64,000 bases of DNA, from contig NZ_CP047130.1 in assembly GCF_009832865.1 (NCBI RefSeq), positions 3,658,001 through 3,722,000 of the forward strand. The letters are read 5' to 3'. Below the pieces are notes generated by a model. The model did no database searches. It was not told the DNA's origin and saw only the letters and a program-made list of their open reading frames with translations. Positions 16,688-26,165 of the stretch are shown here, piece by piece (the stretch's first letter is position 1; every line of letters starts with the position of its first letter). A program made the translations under genes and the position numbers. Source of the stretch: Colwellia sp. 20A7. GTDB taxonomy: Bacteria; Pseudomonadota; Gammaproteobacteria; Enterobacterales; Alteromonadaceae.

Positions 16688-19429
16688 ATGACTCCCAACA
16701 CAATGAGAATCCTCTTGAAATTTATTACCTTGAATAAATCTATTTTGGCTACATCAACACTGATAGCCACATTATTACTAAGTGCTTGCTCTGTCACTGA
16801 CCAAGTAAAAAACAAAACGACTGCTTCAAGCAAACTATCAAACAAAGCGGCAGGCTTTTCTCCTAGAGCAGAAGATAAGTACTTAAGCCAAGAACAGGCA
16901 TTTAAACGTTCAAAACGTGTTTCCAATGTTAACTATAAACTAAACTTTAGCTTAACTGGCGAAGAAAGCTTCTCAGCCAGTTCTACTATTAACTTTGATT
17001 TATCGAATAATAGTACCCCACTAACGATAGATTTAAGTGAAGCAAAAATTAACAATATAGTCATTAACGGCAAAGAAATGACAAGTAAACAATTGCTCAA
17101 AAGCTATAACAGTTGGTTTATTACCTTGCCAGCGAAAACGCTAAAACAAGGAAAAAATACAGTTACGGTCGAATTTACACGTAAACATAGTACGAATGGT
17201 GAAGGCTTACATCGTTTTAAAGACCCCGTTGACGACAAGGTTTACCTTTATTCTCACTTTGAGCCTGCAGCCGCTCAACAAATGTTTGCCCTATTCGATC
17301 AGCCTGATTTAAAGGCGACATTTGAATTAACCGTATCTGCACCCAAAGATTGGACTGTTTTTTCAGCGACAAGAGAAGCGACAACCACACAACAAGGTGA
17401 TTTAACTCTTTGGCATTTCCCAAAAAGCTTAACACTAAGTCCTTATAATTTTTCAATGCACGCTGGTCCATATACCATGTGGCAAGATAACAGTGGTAAA
17501 TACCCACTACGTTTATTTGCTCGTCAGTCTGTTGCTAAACAAATAACACCAAAGCATTGGTTTACCTATACCAAACAAGGTTTTGAATTTTTCGATGATT
17601 ATTTTGGCATAAACTACCCTTTCAAAAAGTATGATCAAGTACTAGTACCTGACTTCTTATATGGCGCAATGGAAAATTCAGCAGCCGTTACTTTTGCTGA
17701 AGGTTCATTTTTGACCAATGGTGAAATGAGCCAAAGTCGCCGAGAACGACTGGCCAACGTGATAATGCATGAAATGGCACATCAATGGTTTGGTAATTTA
17801 GCCACGATGAAATGGTGGAATGGTTTATGGTTAAATGAAAGTTTTGCAGCCTTTATGGCAACACTTGCAACAAGTGAAGCAACTGAGTTTGATAATGCAT
17901 GGCGTACTTTCTACGCCGGTGGTAAACAAAGTGCTTATCGTGCCGATCAGCAAGTAACGACTCACCCTATTGAAGTACCCGTTCCATCTACCGCAAACGC
18001 TTTTGATAATATTGATGCCATTACCTACTCAAAAGGTGCTTCAGTATTAAACCAATTGCGTTATTTATTGGGTGAAAAAACATTCCAACAAGGTATTCAT
18101 AATTATTTAAAAAATAATGCTTATCAAAATGCTGTCTTAGAAGACTTTCTTGATAGCTTAGCCAACGCTAGTGGTAAAGATTTAGGTCAATGGCAGCAAG
18201 ACTGGTTGTATAAAGCGGGTGTAAATACTATTGAAGCAAAATACCAATGTGAGCAAGGTAAAATATCTTCTTTTAAACTGTTACAAACAGCCGATAAAAG
18301 TCAGCCAACGTTACGTGAACAAAAGGTTCAGTTAGCACTATTTAAAACAACGAGCCCAGGCTTTAATTTAACGAAGAAAATATCGGTAATTTATCAAGGT
18401 GAAACAACGGATGTAAATGCGCTAATTGGCGTTTCATGTCCTGATTTAGTTTATCCTAATTATCAAGATTGGGCATTTGTAAAAGTTAATTTGGATAAGC
18501 GTTCATTTGAAACGACCAAACTTTATTTAGCTCAGATTCAAGATCCTCTTTTACGTTCAATGTTATGGCAAAGTTTATGGGACAGTGTACGCGATGGTAA
18601 ATTACCATTGAATGACTATTTAACTGTTGCTTTAGCTAATGCACCATTTGAACAAGATTACACTACGTTAGGGCAAGTATTAGGGCAAGTATCGGCAGCT
18701 AAAGCTTACCTAAATAAAGGCTTAGGCAGCCAAAATGATTATGTAAAAAGTGTCGCATTAGAGCTAGAAGAAATCACTTGGCATAGTACCTTAGCTAACA
18801 GCGATGATAAAAATATGCAACGTCGTTGGTTTAGCAGTTACTTAAACTTTGCACATTCAGAAACCGCTTTAGATAATTTATATAAATTATTAACCGGTCA
18901 ACATTCACTAGAAAACTTAACGATTAACCAAGATATACGTTGGGACATCATTGCTCAGTTGAGCCGTTATAAATATAGTAAAGCGAATGACTTAATTACG
19001 AAAGAATTAACGTTAGATAGCTCTGATACCGGCGAAAAGTCAGCATTGTATGCACGTGTTATTACGCCGAATAGTCAAGTTAAGGCTGAGTGGCTTGCTA
19101 ATATTCAACAAGAAGAGAGTAAAATAGCGTTTTCTAAACTGCGTACAGCTATGTCAGCACTCTACCCTAGTGAACAAAATAACTTTAACGAACAAAGCGC
19201 AGAGCAACGTATTCAGTCATTAAGTGATATAGATGAAAAAAATGGTCCTGTTTTCATGCGTAGTTATAATCAGTTAATCCCTACAACTTGTAGTGAAGTA
19301 AGTGTTGCTCGCTTAAATAAAGCGGTAGCAGAGTTAACAAGCTTATCGTCAGGTACTAAACGTAGTTTATTGATTAAACAACAAGAAGATAAACGTTGTT
19401 TAATGATGAAAAATGCAATAAAGCTTTAA
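16688..19429 (+). CDS. M1-family zinc aminopeptidase, lipoprotein
   Basis: This is a 913-residue M1 aminopeptidase that should release N-terminal residues from peptides in the periplasm. A signal peptide ends in the lipobox LLLSAC at about residues 30-35, so it is lipid-anchored. An internal Met six codons in is an alternative start. The substrate motif GAMEN is at about 325. The zinc site HEMAHQWFGN (about 360) is followed 18 residues later by Glu in LWLNESFAAF, the HExxH-x18-E pattern. A long C-terminal helical domain follows, as in PepN/ERAP-type enzymes. Canonical PepN is cytoplasmic, so the lipoprotein signal sets this one apart. It is probably used for scavenging peptides. No partner gene is adjacent. 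Confidence 0.92.
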   Translation: MTPNTMRILLKFITLNKSILATSTLIATLLLSACSVTDQVKNKTTASSKLSNKAAGFSPRAEDKYLSQEQAFKRSKRVSNVNYKLNFSLTGEESFSASSTINFDLSNNSTPLTIDLSEAKINNIVINGKEMTSKQLLKSYNSWFITLPAKTLKQGKNTVTVEFTRKHSTNGEGLHRFKDPVDDKVYLYSHFEPAAAQQMFALFDQPDLKATFELTVSAPKDWTVFSATREATTTQQGDLTLWHFPKSLTLSPYNFSMHAGPYTMWQDNSGKYPLRLFARQSVAKQITPKHWFTYTKQGFEFFDDYFGINYPFKKYDQVLVPDFLYGAMENSAAVTFAEGSFLTNGEMSQSRRERLANVIMHEMAHQWFGNLATMKWWNGLWLNESFAAFMATLATSEATEFDNAWRTFYAGGKQSAYRADQQVTTHPIEVPVPSTANAFDNIDAITYSKGASVLNQLRYLLGEKTFQQGIHNYLKNNAYQNAVLEDFLDSLANASGKDLGQWQQDWLYKAGVNTIEAKYQCEQGKISSFKLLQTADKSQPTLREQKVQLALFKTTSPGFNLTKKISVIYQGETTDVNALIGVSCPDLVYPNYQDWAFVKVNLDKRSFETTKLYLAQIQDPLLRSMLWQSLWDSVRDGKLPLNDYLTVALANAPFEQDYTTLGQVLGQVSAAKAYLNKGLGSQNDYVKSVALELEEITWHSTLANSDDKNMQRRWFSSYLNFAHSETALDNLYKLLTGQHSLENLTINQDIRWDIIAQLSRYKYSKANDLITKELTLDSSDTGEKSALYARVITPNSQVKAEWLANIQQEESKIAFSKLRTAMSALYPSEQNNFNEQSAEQRIQSLSDIDEKNGPVFMRSYNQLIPTTCSEVSVARLNKAVAELTSLSSGTKRSLLIKQQEDKRCLMMKNAIKL

Positions 19430-19620
19430 GCCAATTGTGTATTAATGTATTGCGCGTTAACCCAAGATTACGTTAACGCGCTATACTAATAGAGTGGACA
19501 CCTAGCTTGTTTACTCTGTTAGTACCGAATTTTAATACCTAATTTTAGTGTCGAATTTAGTACCGACTTTCTGTTTTTTGCTTTCCAAGCACTTTTCTGA
19601 ACTACATGGAGTATATAGAA

Positions 19621-19992
19621 ATGAAAAAAGTAACATCAATAATACTCTATCTTATTATTTTAAATAGCATTGTTGCTTGTACTAGCTTAACAAGCGAGGC
19701 ATATCAAAATGCACCTCAATGGGACTTTGATCATCAGGTACAATTTATACAAACTGAATTAGCAGTAAATAACTATCAACTTGAGATAATTCAAAATAAC
19801 AAAGTAAAGTTTCAACAATTATCTGCTCTGTTATTACGTAAAAGTTATTCAATTTGTGGGCGGTATGGATATAAGCTAACGATGATTAAAGGGGTTGAAA
19901 GTGTTGACTATAAAAAGGCTTCACCTAATTTAATTAGATCAAACTTAGTTGCAACACTTGAGTGTCCACTCGATATTAAAAAGAAAAATTAA
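19621..19992 (+). CDS. Small lipoprotein of unknown function
   Basis: The product has 123 residues. The start at 19621 is chosen because GGAG lies nine bases upstream. An ATG at 19606 overlaps that ribosome binding site and is rejected. The N-terminus MKKVTSIILYLIILNSIVAC is a lipoprotein signal with Cys as the last residue given. The mature part has two further Cys residues (SICGRYG and LECPLD) that could form a disulfide. I do not recognise a family. It lies between the M1 peptidase gene and the convergent acnB, with a shared terminator after it. Confidence 0.7.
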   Translation: MKKVTSIILYLIILNSIVACTSLTSEAYQNAPQWDFDHQVQFIQTELAVNNYQLEIIQNNKVKFQQLSALLLRKSYSICGRYGYKLTMIKGVESVDYKKASPNLIRSNLVATLECPLDIKKKN

Positions 19993-20034
19993 TTGCTTGA
20001 TTTAATCTAAATACTTAAAGCATATAAAACAAAA

Positions 20035-20069
20035 AACGCCTTAACTTATACAAGTTAAGGCGTTTTTAT
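20035..20069. terminator. Bidirectional terminator between the small lipoprotein gene and acnB
   Basis: AACGCCTTAACTT pairs with AAGTTAAGGCGTT around a 4-base loop, with A-run before and T-run after. It can serve both convergent genes. Confidence 0.92.
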
Positions 20070-20098
20070 TTCGATTTACGTCGTTGTAAACTTATAAC

Positions 20099-22906
20099 TT
20101 AGCTCGGATCTGCGATTTTAACTGCAAAAGTACCTGGCGTAGTCATTGATTCAACTGGTGGAGCAAAGTCTGTTAAATGAATACCGGCTACCGCGGCTTT
20201 GTACTCTTCAATTGTAGGGAAGCGACCCAACATAGTAGAAAGCACAACTAATGGTGTAGAACCAAGTAGTGACTCACCTTTCTTCTCTGCTGTATCCGCT
20301 ACAACACGACCTTGGAACAAGCGAGTTGATGTAGCAATAACAGTATCACCTGGTTCAGCTTTCTCTTGGTTACCCATACATAAGTTACAACCAGGACGTT
20401 CTAAGTACATAATGTTTTCATACTTAGTACGTGCAGATGCTTTAGGATTAGCATCGTCGAATTCAAAACCAGAGTACTTCTCAAGAATTGCCCAGTCGCC
20501 TTCGGCTTTAAGCTCATCAACGATGTTGTATGTTGGTGGCGCTACAACCAATGGTGCTTTAAATTCAATCTTAGTACCTTGCGCTTCCATATTACGGAAC
20601 ATTTGCGCGATAATTTGCATATCACCCTTATGAACCATACAAGAACCAACAAAACCTAAATCAACAGGCTTATCACTGTAATATGAAACAGGACGGATAA
20701 CGTCGTGCGTATAACGCTTAGATACATCATCGTTATTTACATCAGGATCCGCAATCATTGGCTCGTCAATTAAGTCTAAATCAACAACAACTTCTGCGAA
20801 GTAGCTAGCATTTGCATCTGGCGTTAATGCAGGTGTAGTACCTGACTTAACTTCATCAATGCGTTTATCTGCTAAAGCAATTAAACCATGAAGCGTTTTC
20901 GCTGGGTTTTCCATACCTTTATCGATCATTATTTGAATACGGCTTTTCGCTAATTCAAGTGATCCGATCAAAGTTTCGTCTTGAGAAATACAAATTGACG
21001 CTTTTGCTTTCATCTCAGCAGACCAATCAGTAAACGTAAACGCTTGGTCAGCTAATAAGGTACCAATATGTACTTCAATTACACGGCCTTGGAAAACGTT
21101 TTCACCACCAAATTGCTTAAGCATTTGCGCTTGTGTTGAATGAACAACATCACGGAAATCCATGTGCTTTTTCATGTGACCTTTAAACGTCACTTTCACT
21201 GACTCAGGGATTGGCATTGCTGACTCACCCGTTGCTAATGCAATTGCTACAGTACCTGAGTCGGCACCAAAGGCAACACCCTTAGACATACGCGTATGAG
21301 AATCACCACCAATGATGATAGCGCGATCGTCAACAGTGATATCATTCAATACTTTGTGAATAACATCAGTCATTGCCGGGTAAACACCTTTAGGATCACG
21401 TGCTGTGATTAAACCAAACGCGTTCATAAAGCTCATTAACTTAGGCGTATTCGCTTTTGCTTTGCTATCCCAAACAGAGGCTGTGTGACAACCTGATTGG
21501 AATGCACCGTCAACAAGTGGCGAAATAGTAGAAGCAGCCATCGCTTCTAATTCCTGGCATGTCATAGGGCCAGTTGTATCTTGCGAGCCAACAATATTTA
21601 CTTTAACACGAACATTTGAGCCTGCGTGTAGTGGTGAGTCAGATAAAACACCAACAGCATTACGGTTGAATATTTTCTCAACAGCCGTTAAGCCTTGACC
21701 TTCATTTGAAATTTCTTTTGCCGCTGCATATACATTTAAAGGTTCAACACCTAAAGCTTCCGCTGCAAATGTTTGTAGTTTTTTACCGAACGTTACCGCA
21801 TATGAGCCGCCAGCTTTCATGAATTCCACTTTTTGTGGTGTAAAGGCTGATGATATATCAGAAAGCTCTTCATTACCGTTATATAGCTTCTTCGCTTTTG
21901 TATCGATAGTTAACACTGTGCCTGTAGCAACTGAGTAGGCTTCTTCTAATACAGCATCGCCATTTTTATCAACAACAGTATTACCGCTTGCGTCTACTTT
22001 TTTAACCCAATTTTTAAGGTCAAGACCAATACCACCAGTTACATCAACCGTTGTAAGGAAGATTGGCGCAATACCATTCGTACCAGCAACAATCGGTGCG
22101 ATGTTAATAAATGGAACATACGGACTTGCTTTCTTACCCGTCCAAAGTGCCACGTTATTCACACCAGACATACGAGATGAACCTACACCCATAGTGCCTT
22201 TTTCAGCAATCAACATTACTTGCATGTCAGGATGCTGAACTTGTAATGCTTTTATTTCTGCTTGGGCTTCTGGTGAACTCATGCACTGGCCGTGTAATTC
22301 ACGATCGGCACGAGAGTGAGATTGATGACCTGGCGATAATAAATCAGTTGAGATATCACCTTCACCAGCAATATAACTAACTACATCAATTTTTTCAGCA
22401 ATATCTGGTAATTTAGTGAAAAATTCAGCTTTTGCGTAGCTTTCTAAAATACCTTTAGCAATACTGTTTCCTGCTTTAAAAGCAGCGTCAAGACGAGCTG
22501 TATCAGCTTCATATAAAAACACTTGTGTTTTTAATACGTCTGAGGCTTGAGTAGCTAAGCCTGTATCGTCACCTAATGCAAGATCAAGTAATACTTCAAT
22601 TGAAGGACCACCTTTCATATGTGAAAGTAATTCAAACGCGAATTCAGTTGATATCTCAGGAACAGAAGCTTCACCAAGAATGATTTTTTTCAAAAACGCA
22701 GCTTTTTCACCTGCAGCACTTGTTGTGCCTGGCAATGTGTTATAGATGAAGAAGTTAAGAGAGTCTGCGCGGTACTCATTTCCTTCATCTTTAATTTGTT
22801 CAATAATTTCAGCTAATAACTCAGCACCATCAATTGGTTTAGGCGCTAATCCTAATTCCTTTTTACGACTTTCAATTTCTGCTATATATTCTAAGTACAG
22901 GCTCAT
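20099..22906 (-). CDS. acnB: Aconitate hydratase B / 2-methylisocitrate dehydratase, long type
   Basis: This enzyme isomerises citrate to isocitrate and can act in the methylcitrate cycle. The start at 22906 (ATG, GAGAG eight bases upstream) is preferred over a GTG three codons earlier, giving 935 residues. The domain order is as in AcnB: N-terminal HEAT-like region, swivelling domain (MGVGSSRMSGVNN), then the iron-sulfur catalytic part. The cluster cysteines are in FVGSCMVHKGD and ERPGCNLCMGNQ. It is about 70 residues longer than E. coli AcnB (865). The swivel region contains a stretch not in that enzyme (around DASGNTVVDKNGDAVLEE). From memory, the whole sequence looks closer to the AcnB of Bacteroidetes. 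It is oriented against lpdA. Confidence 0.93.
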   Translation of the reverse strand: MSLYLEYIAEIESRKKELGLAPKPIDGAELLAEIIEQIKDEGNEYRADSLNFFIYNTLPGTTSAAGEKAAFLKKIILGEASVPEISTEFAFELLSHMKGGPSIEVLLDLALGDDTGLATQASDVLKTQVFLYEADTARLDAAFKAGNSIAKGILESYAKAEFFTKLPDIAEKIDVVSYIAGEGDISTDLLSPGHQSHSRADRELHGQCMSSPEAQAEIKALQVQHPDMQVMLIAEKGTMGVGSSRMSGVNNVALWTGKKASPYVPFINIAPIVAGTNGIAPIFLTTVDVTGGIGLDLKNWVKKVDASGNTVVDKNGDAVLEEAYSVATGTVLTIDTKAKKLYNGNEELSDISSAFTPQKVEFMKAGGSYAVTFGKKLQTFAAEALGVEPLNVYAAAKEISNEGQGLTAVEKIFNRNAVGVLSDSPLHAGSNVRVKVNIVGSQDTTGPMTCQELEAMAASTISPLVDGAFQSGCHTASVWDSKAKANTPKLMSFMNAFGLITARDPKGVYPAMTDVIHKVLNDITVDDRAIIIGGDSHTRMSKGVAFGADSGTVAIALATGESAMPIPESVKVTFKGHMKKHMDFRDVVHSTQAQMLKQFGGENVFQGRVIEVHIGTLLADQAFTFTDWSAEMKAKASICISQDETLIGSLELAKSRIQIMIDKGMENPAKTLHGLIALADKRIDEVKSGTTPALTPDANASYFAEVVVDLDLIDEPMIADPDVNNDDVSKRYTHDVIRPVSYYSDKPVDLGFVGSCMVHKGDMQIIAQMFRNMEAQGTKIEFKAPLVVAPPTYNIVDELKAEGDWAILEKYSGFEFDDANPKASARTKYENIMYLERPGCNLCMGNQEKAEPGDTVIATSTRLFQGRVVADTAEKKGESLLGSTPLVVLSTMLGRFPTIEEYKAAVAGIHLTDFAPPVESMTTPGTFAVKIADPS

Positions 22907-23415
22907 TTGATTCACTCTCTAGCTATGGAACGCCAATAACATTGTTATCAGCAAGATAAATATTTTATCTATTTTAGCATGTTTTTGACTCACTACTAAT
23001 CACTTGCTTAAATAAGGATTATTCATGTAAGTTATAGGAGTTAGAAGTATTAGTTATAGTAGTTCTATTAGATTACCTATTACATTGCAATACACCTTAA
23101 TAAGGATATTTTAGGTACTAAAACACTATTGTCTATATAAATTAACGACGAAAACACACTTCTTTACTAAAAGGAGAGTGCACTTTGTCACTAGATATTG
23201 CTTTATCTTTTACCATTCATACAACTTATTTAACTAACCTACTATTTCTGCACAATAGGCTTAGAGCGAAACTAACACCAAACACAAGAGAAAATAGACT
23301 TGTCTATTCTCCTCCTGTTAGAATATGCACCCCAAATATAAGTGACACAATTTTTGGATTAATCTTTCAATCTATAGCACTGGATTTACGTTCCAGCTAG
23401 TTCAATGGAGTACAT
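22907..23415. other. Divergent intergenic region between acnB and trhO
   Basis: About 500 bases without a convincing gene. It must contain the acnB and trhO promoters, but no clear -35/-10 pair stands out. At 23288-23312 an imperfect hairpin (GAGAAAATAGAC against GTCTATTCTC) could shape the trhO leader. A good AAGGAG at 23171-23176 precedes a TTG-started frame of 71 codons (23185-23400), whose product looks like chance sequence. Confidence 0.4.
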
Positions 23416-24444
23416 ATGAGTTCATCAAATAAAGAATTATCGACACCTGTAACCGTAAAACAAACCTCATCAACAATTACTATTTGTGCATTATATAAAT
23501 TTGTTCGTTTAGACGCATTTGAAGCATTACGCGAACCGTTATCAAATAAAATGACCAGTGTTAATGTCAGAGGAACATTATTATTAGCCGCAGAAGGCAT
23601 TAATGGCACAATTGCAGGACCACAAGCAGGTATTGATACGGTATTAGCTTTTCTCGATGAACAACCTGGCTTAGATAATATTTCTCATAAAGAGTCTTAC
23701 AGTGAAGAAAACCCTTTTCACCGTACTAAAGTAAAATTAAAAAAAGAAATTGTTACTATGGGTGTTGAGGGAATTGACCCTAATCAAGTAGTGGGTACTT
23801 ACGTCAAACCAAAAGATTGGAACGCCTTAATTTCTGATCCAGAGGTTTTATTAGTAGATACTCGTAATGATTACGAGGTAGAGATAGGTACTTTTAAGGG
23901 AGCAGTTAACCCGAACACTGAAACCTTTCGTGAGTTTCCTGAATACGTAGAAAAAAATCTCGATAAAAATAAACACAAAAAAGTAGCCATGTATTGTACT
24001 GGTGGTATTCGTTGTGAAAAGTCGACAGCTTATTTAAAAGAACAAGGCTTTGAAGAGGTTTATCATCTTGAGGGCGGTATTTTAAAATACCTTGAAGAAG
24101 TACCTAGCACTGAAACAATGTGGGAAGGTGAATGTTTTGTATTTGACGGCCGTGTTGCTGTTAATCATGATTTAGAACAAGGTCAATATGATCAATGCTT
24201 TGCTTGTCGTTTTCCGTTAACAGAAGATGAAAAACAAAGTGAGCATTATGTTAAAGGCGTTAGTTGCCACCGTTGTCACGATAAAGTAACGGAAGAGCAG
24301 CGTAATCGTTACGCTGAACGTCAGCGTCAAATTTCATTAGCGGAAGCCCGTGGTGAAAGTCATATTGGTGGTGAAATACAATCGATAATTGAAGAACGCC
24401 GTCAAGCAAAGTCAAATAAGAAACAAGATCAATCAAAGAAATAA
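23416..24444 (+). CDS. trhO: tRNA uridine-34 hydroxylase TrhO (rhodanese-like)
   Basis: TrhO (formerly YceA) hydroxylates wobble uridine 34 of certain tRNAs to 5-hydroxyuridine using oxygen. The 342-residue protein has an N-terminal ferredoxin-like domain (about 15-115, with [13 protein letters not shown]). A rhodanese domain at about 130-225 has [19 protein letters not shown] and the active loop [10 protein letters not shown], Cys about 194. A C-terminal tail contains paired cysteines (CFACRFPL and CHRCHDK) that look like a zinc site. GGAG lies five bases before the ATG. The gene is monocistronic and ends at a terminator. Confidence 0.95.
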   Translation: MSSSNKELSTPVTVKQTSSTITICALYKFVRLDAFEALREPLSNKMTSVNVRGTLLLAAEGINGTIAGPQAGIDTVLAFLDEQPGLDNISHKESYSEENPFHRTKVKLKKEIVTMGVEGIDPNQVVGTYVKPKDWNALISDPEVLLVDTRNDYEVEIGTFKGAVNPNTETFREFPEYVEKNLDKNKHKKVAMYCTGGIRCEKSTAYLKEQGFEEVYHLEGGILKYLEEVPSTETMWEGECFVFDGRVAVNHDLEQGQYDQCFACRFPLTEDEKQSEHYVKGVSCHRCHDKVTEEQRNRYAERQRQISLAEARGESHIGGEIQSIIEERRQAKSNKKQDQSKK

Positions 24445-24480
24445 GATAAAGAAATAGGCGTGTAAACAGCTGAATAACTT

Positions 24481-24502
24481 AGCCTCATCCATTGAGGCTT
24501 TT
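24481..24502 (+). terminator. Terminator after trhO
   Basis: AGCCTCA pairs with TGAGGCT around a 5-base loop and is followed by TTT and a T-rich stretch. The 7-bp stem is modest. Confidence 0.65.
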
Positions 24503-24544
24503 AACTTTACTTAGCCATCTGCCCTGAAACATTTAAAGTAAACA

Positions 24545-25021
24545 TTACTTTGATAACGACTCTAGCTTTTTTTCAAGTTCCTCAAGTTTTTTGTAAATAG
24601 CCAGATTTTGTACATATATATCTGCATTTTGCTTTCTTAACTCTCTGTTTTTAATGCTAGTATCGGCAAAGCCAAGTAACTTATTAGCAAAAATAGCACC
24701 TACTCCGCCCAATATACCCACACCTAGAATAAACATAATAAAAACGGCGGCCCTACCAATAAAAGTAATAGGGTATACATCACCAAAACCGATGGTAGTA
24801 GAAGACATTAACATCAACCAAAATGCATCAGCATAGGTTTTTACCGGCGAACCTAAAACACTTGTTTCAGCTAAAAACGCAACATATCCTAAGCTAATAT
24901 TTAATACACAAAAAACAATTAAGGAAAGAGATCCCAATATTCCATAGTTATAGTTCTTAACACCAAACTCGTCCACTTTATAAAGTTGGCTTTTTTCCAT
25001 GGCACTTTGTAATACAATCAT
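24545..25021 (-). CDS. Small two-helix potassium channel
   Basis: This is a 158-residue membrane protein with the layout of a KcsA-like pore: TM1 at about 29-50, a pore helix at about 65-75, the selectivity filter TTIGFGD, and TM2 at about 87-112 with a glycine-rich hinge (GVGILGGVG). A C-terminal charged region (about 118-157) is predicted as a coiled coil (LEELEKKLES) and could assemble the tetramer. TxGFGD is a potassium filter. No cytoplasmic RCK/TrkA domain is present, so gating must come from elsewhere. The gene starts 11 bases after the stop of a periplasmic solute-binding-protein gene on the same strand, with GAGTG before the ATG. The two should be co-transcribed. Confidence 0.88.
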   Translation of the reverse strand: MIVLQSAMEKSQLYKVDEFGVKNYNYGILGSLSLIVFCVLNISLGYVAFLAETSVLGSPVKTYADAFWLMLMSSTTIGFGDVYPITFIGRAAVFIMFILGVGILGGVGAIFANKLLGFADTSIKNRELRKQNADIYVQNLAIYKKLEELEKKLESLSK

Positions 25022-25032
25022 AATTCACTCTA

Positions 25033-25785
25033 TTATTTTTGTTGGTTTGTTACATTCATTAAAATATTATTTATTGTGTTATTGGTGATTAATTTTTGTA
25101 GTGCTTTTGATAAGCGCTCTTCATAGTGTTTAATATTTGAATGCTTTGAAATAGCAATATAAGCGTTAATGGCGGTATTATGTTGATAGTTTGCTAGTGA
25201 AAATTTTTGTTGAACATTCTCTAAAGATGAAAATGCTAAAATAGAATTCTCTCGATCTATAAAAGCATCAATCCTATTATGTAAAAGCATTTGAACTAAC
25301 TGTTTATGAGAGGTTAATTCAACTTTTGTTATTGTTTTATTCTGATCAAATGCATCAAAGTAGCGAGCCCCCCTAAGTGTACCGACAATTAAGTCATTGA
25401 GATCAACAAAATCATTTATTGTTATTTTTCTGGAAGCTAAGGTGAAAAAACGTAAGGGATCATGCTGCGTCATATAAGAAGGATGAAGAAATATTAAGTC
25501 ATTTTCACGCTCTGGTAATTTCTTAAGGGACAATATCATATCCGCCTCCCCTTGTTGAACCATACTCAAACAACGCGCAAAAGGACAAGGAATAAAAGTC
25601 GGTTTAAGGTTAATAGATTCTGCCAATAATGTCGATATTTCTATATTAGGGCCAACAAATTCATTATCAATAATGTCTGAGAAAGGAAGCCCTTGCACAG
25701 TCGCTATTTTAATATCTTTTTTATGAGCTAACGCCCAAGAACTATAAAATAATAAAAGTATAAGTAGTTTAGGTATATATTTCAT
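25033..25785 (-). CDS. Periplasmic solute-binding protein (family 3, amino-acid type)
   Basis: The start at 25785 gives 250 residues with a clean signal peptide (hydrophobic LLILLLFYSSWALA, cleavage after ALA). An ATG 16 codons upstream would put a second hydrophobic stretch in front and is less likely. The mature protein has the two-lobed binding fold: KIATVQGLPFSD at the start, a Cys pair in IPCPFARCL, EADMILSLKKLPER in the ligand region, then DLIVGTLRGARYFDAF and NRIDAFIDREN. No permease or ATPase gene is adjacent. The only partner is the potassium-channel gene 11 bases downstream. That pairing recalls glutamate-receptor channels such as GluR0, which fuse such a domain to a pore; this link is inference. 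Confidence 0.85.
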   Translation of the reverse strand: MKYIPKLLILLLFYSSWALAHKKDIKIATVQGLPFSDIIDNEFVGPNIEISTLLAESINLKPTFIPCPFARCLSMVQQGEADMILSLKKLPERENDLIFLHPSYMTQHDPLRFFTLASRKITINDFVDLNDLIVGTLRGARYFDAFDQNKTITKVELTSHKQLVQMLLHNRIDAFIDRENSILAFSSLENVQQKFSLANYQHNTAINAYIAISKHSNIKHYEERLSKALQKLITNNTINNILMNVTNQQK

Positions 25786-25928
25786 AATTATTATAAAGCA
25801 ATAAAGAAACAAGTATTCATGATTATAACGCATGTATTCTTAAATACTTTTAAGCCTCGATTGCATTGAATTTAGCAGTGTAATACTCTTATACTAACTC
25901 TATAACTTATTAGTATCAAAGGAATATT

Positions 25929-26165
25929 ATGCCTCTTATTAGTCTAGCCTTTATCATATTGAGTTTTATTACTTTTGTTAGCTCGAGTGTCTTAGCAAAG
26001 GATATCCCCATCTACCGTTGGGTAGACGAAAACAATGTGGTTCATTTTAGCCAAAATCAACCTAAAGATAGTCATTACTCTGAATTAACAGCTAACTCTT
26101 CATATAAAACTAAAGAAATAGCCCCTGAAAATAAGACGAAAAAACAACATCAGATACCCAAATGA
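25929..26165 (+). CDS. DUF4124-domain protein, N-terminal part (probably frameshifted)
   Basis: This is a 78-residue exported protein. A signal peptide (about 1-24, ending VSSSVLA) is followed by the DUF4124 core IYRWVDENNVVHFSQNQP. It stops with TGA inside the start of the next frame (4-base overlap). The next frame encodes what looks like the usual C-terminal part of DUF4124 proteins. An A-run, GAAAAAAC, at 26138-26145 lies where the two frames are both open. A one-base slip there would join them into about 155 residues. Either this is a recent frameshift, a sequencing error in the A-run, or a recoding site. The function of the family is unknown. Confidence 0.65.
   Translation: MPLISLAFIILSFITFVSSSVLAKDIPIYRWVDENNVVHFSQNQPKDSHYSELTANSSYKTKEIAPENKTKKQHQIPK

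Noticed and set aside
23185..23400. 71-codon frame with TTG start after a good AAGGAG
   Set aside because: The product shows no domain, signal or plausible composition, and the frame overlaps a hairpin in the trhO leader. It is kept only as a possible leader element.
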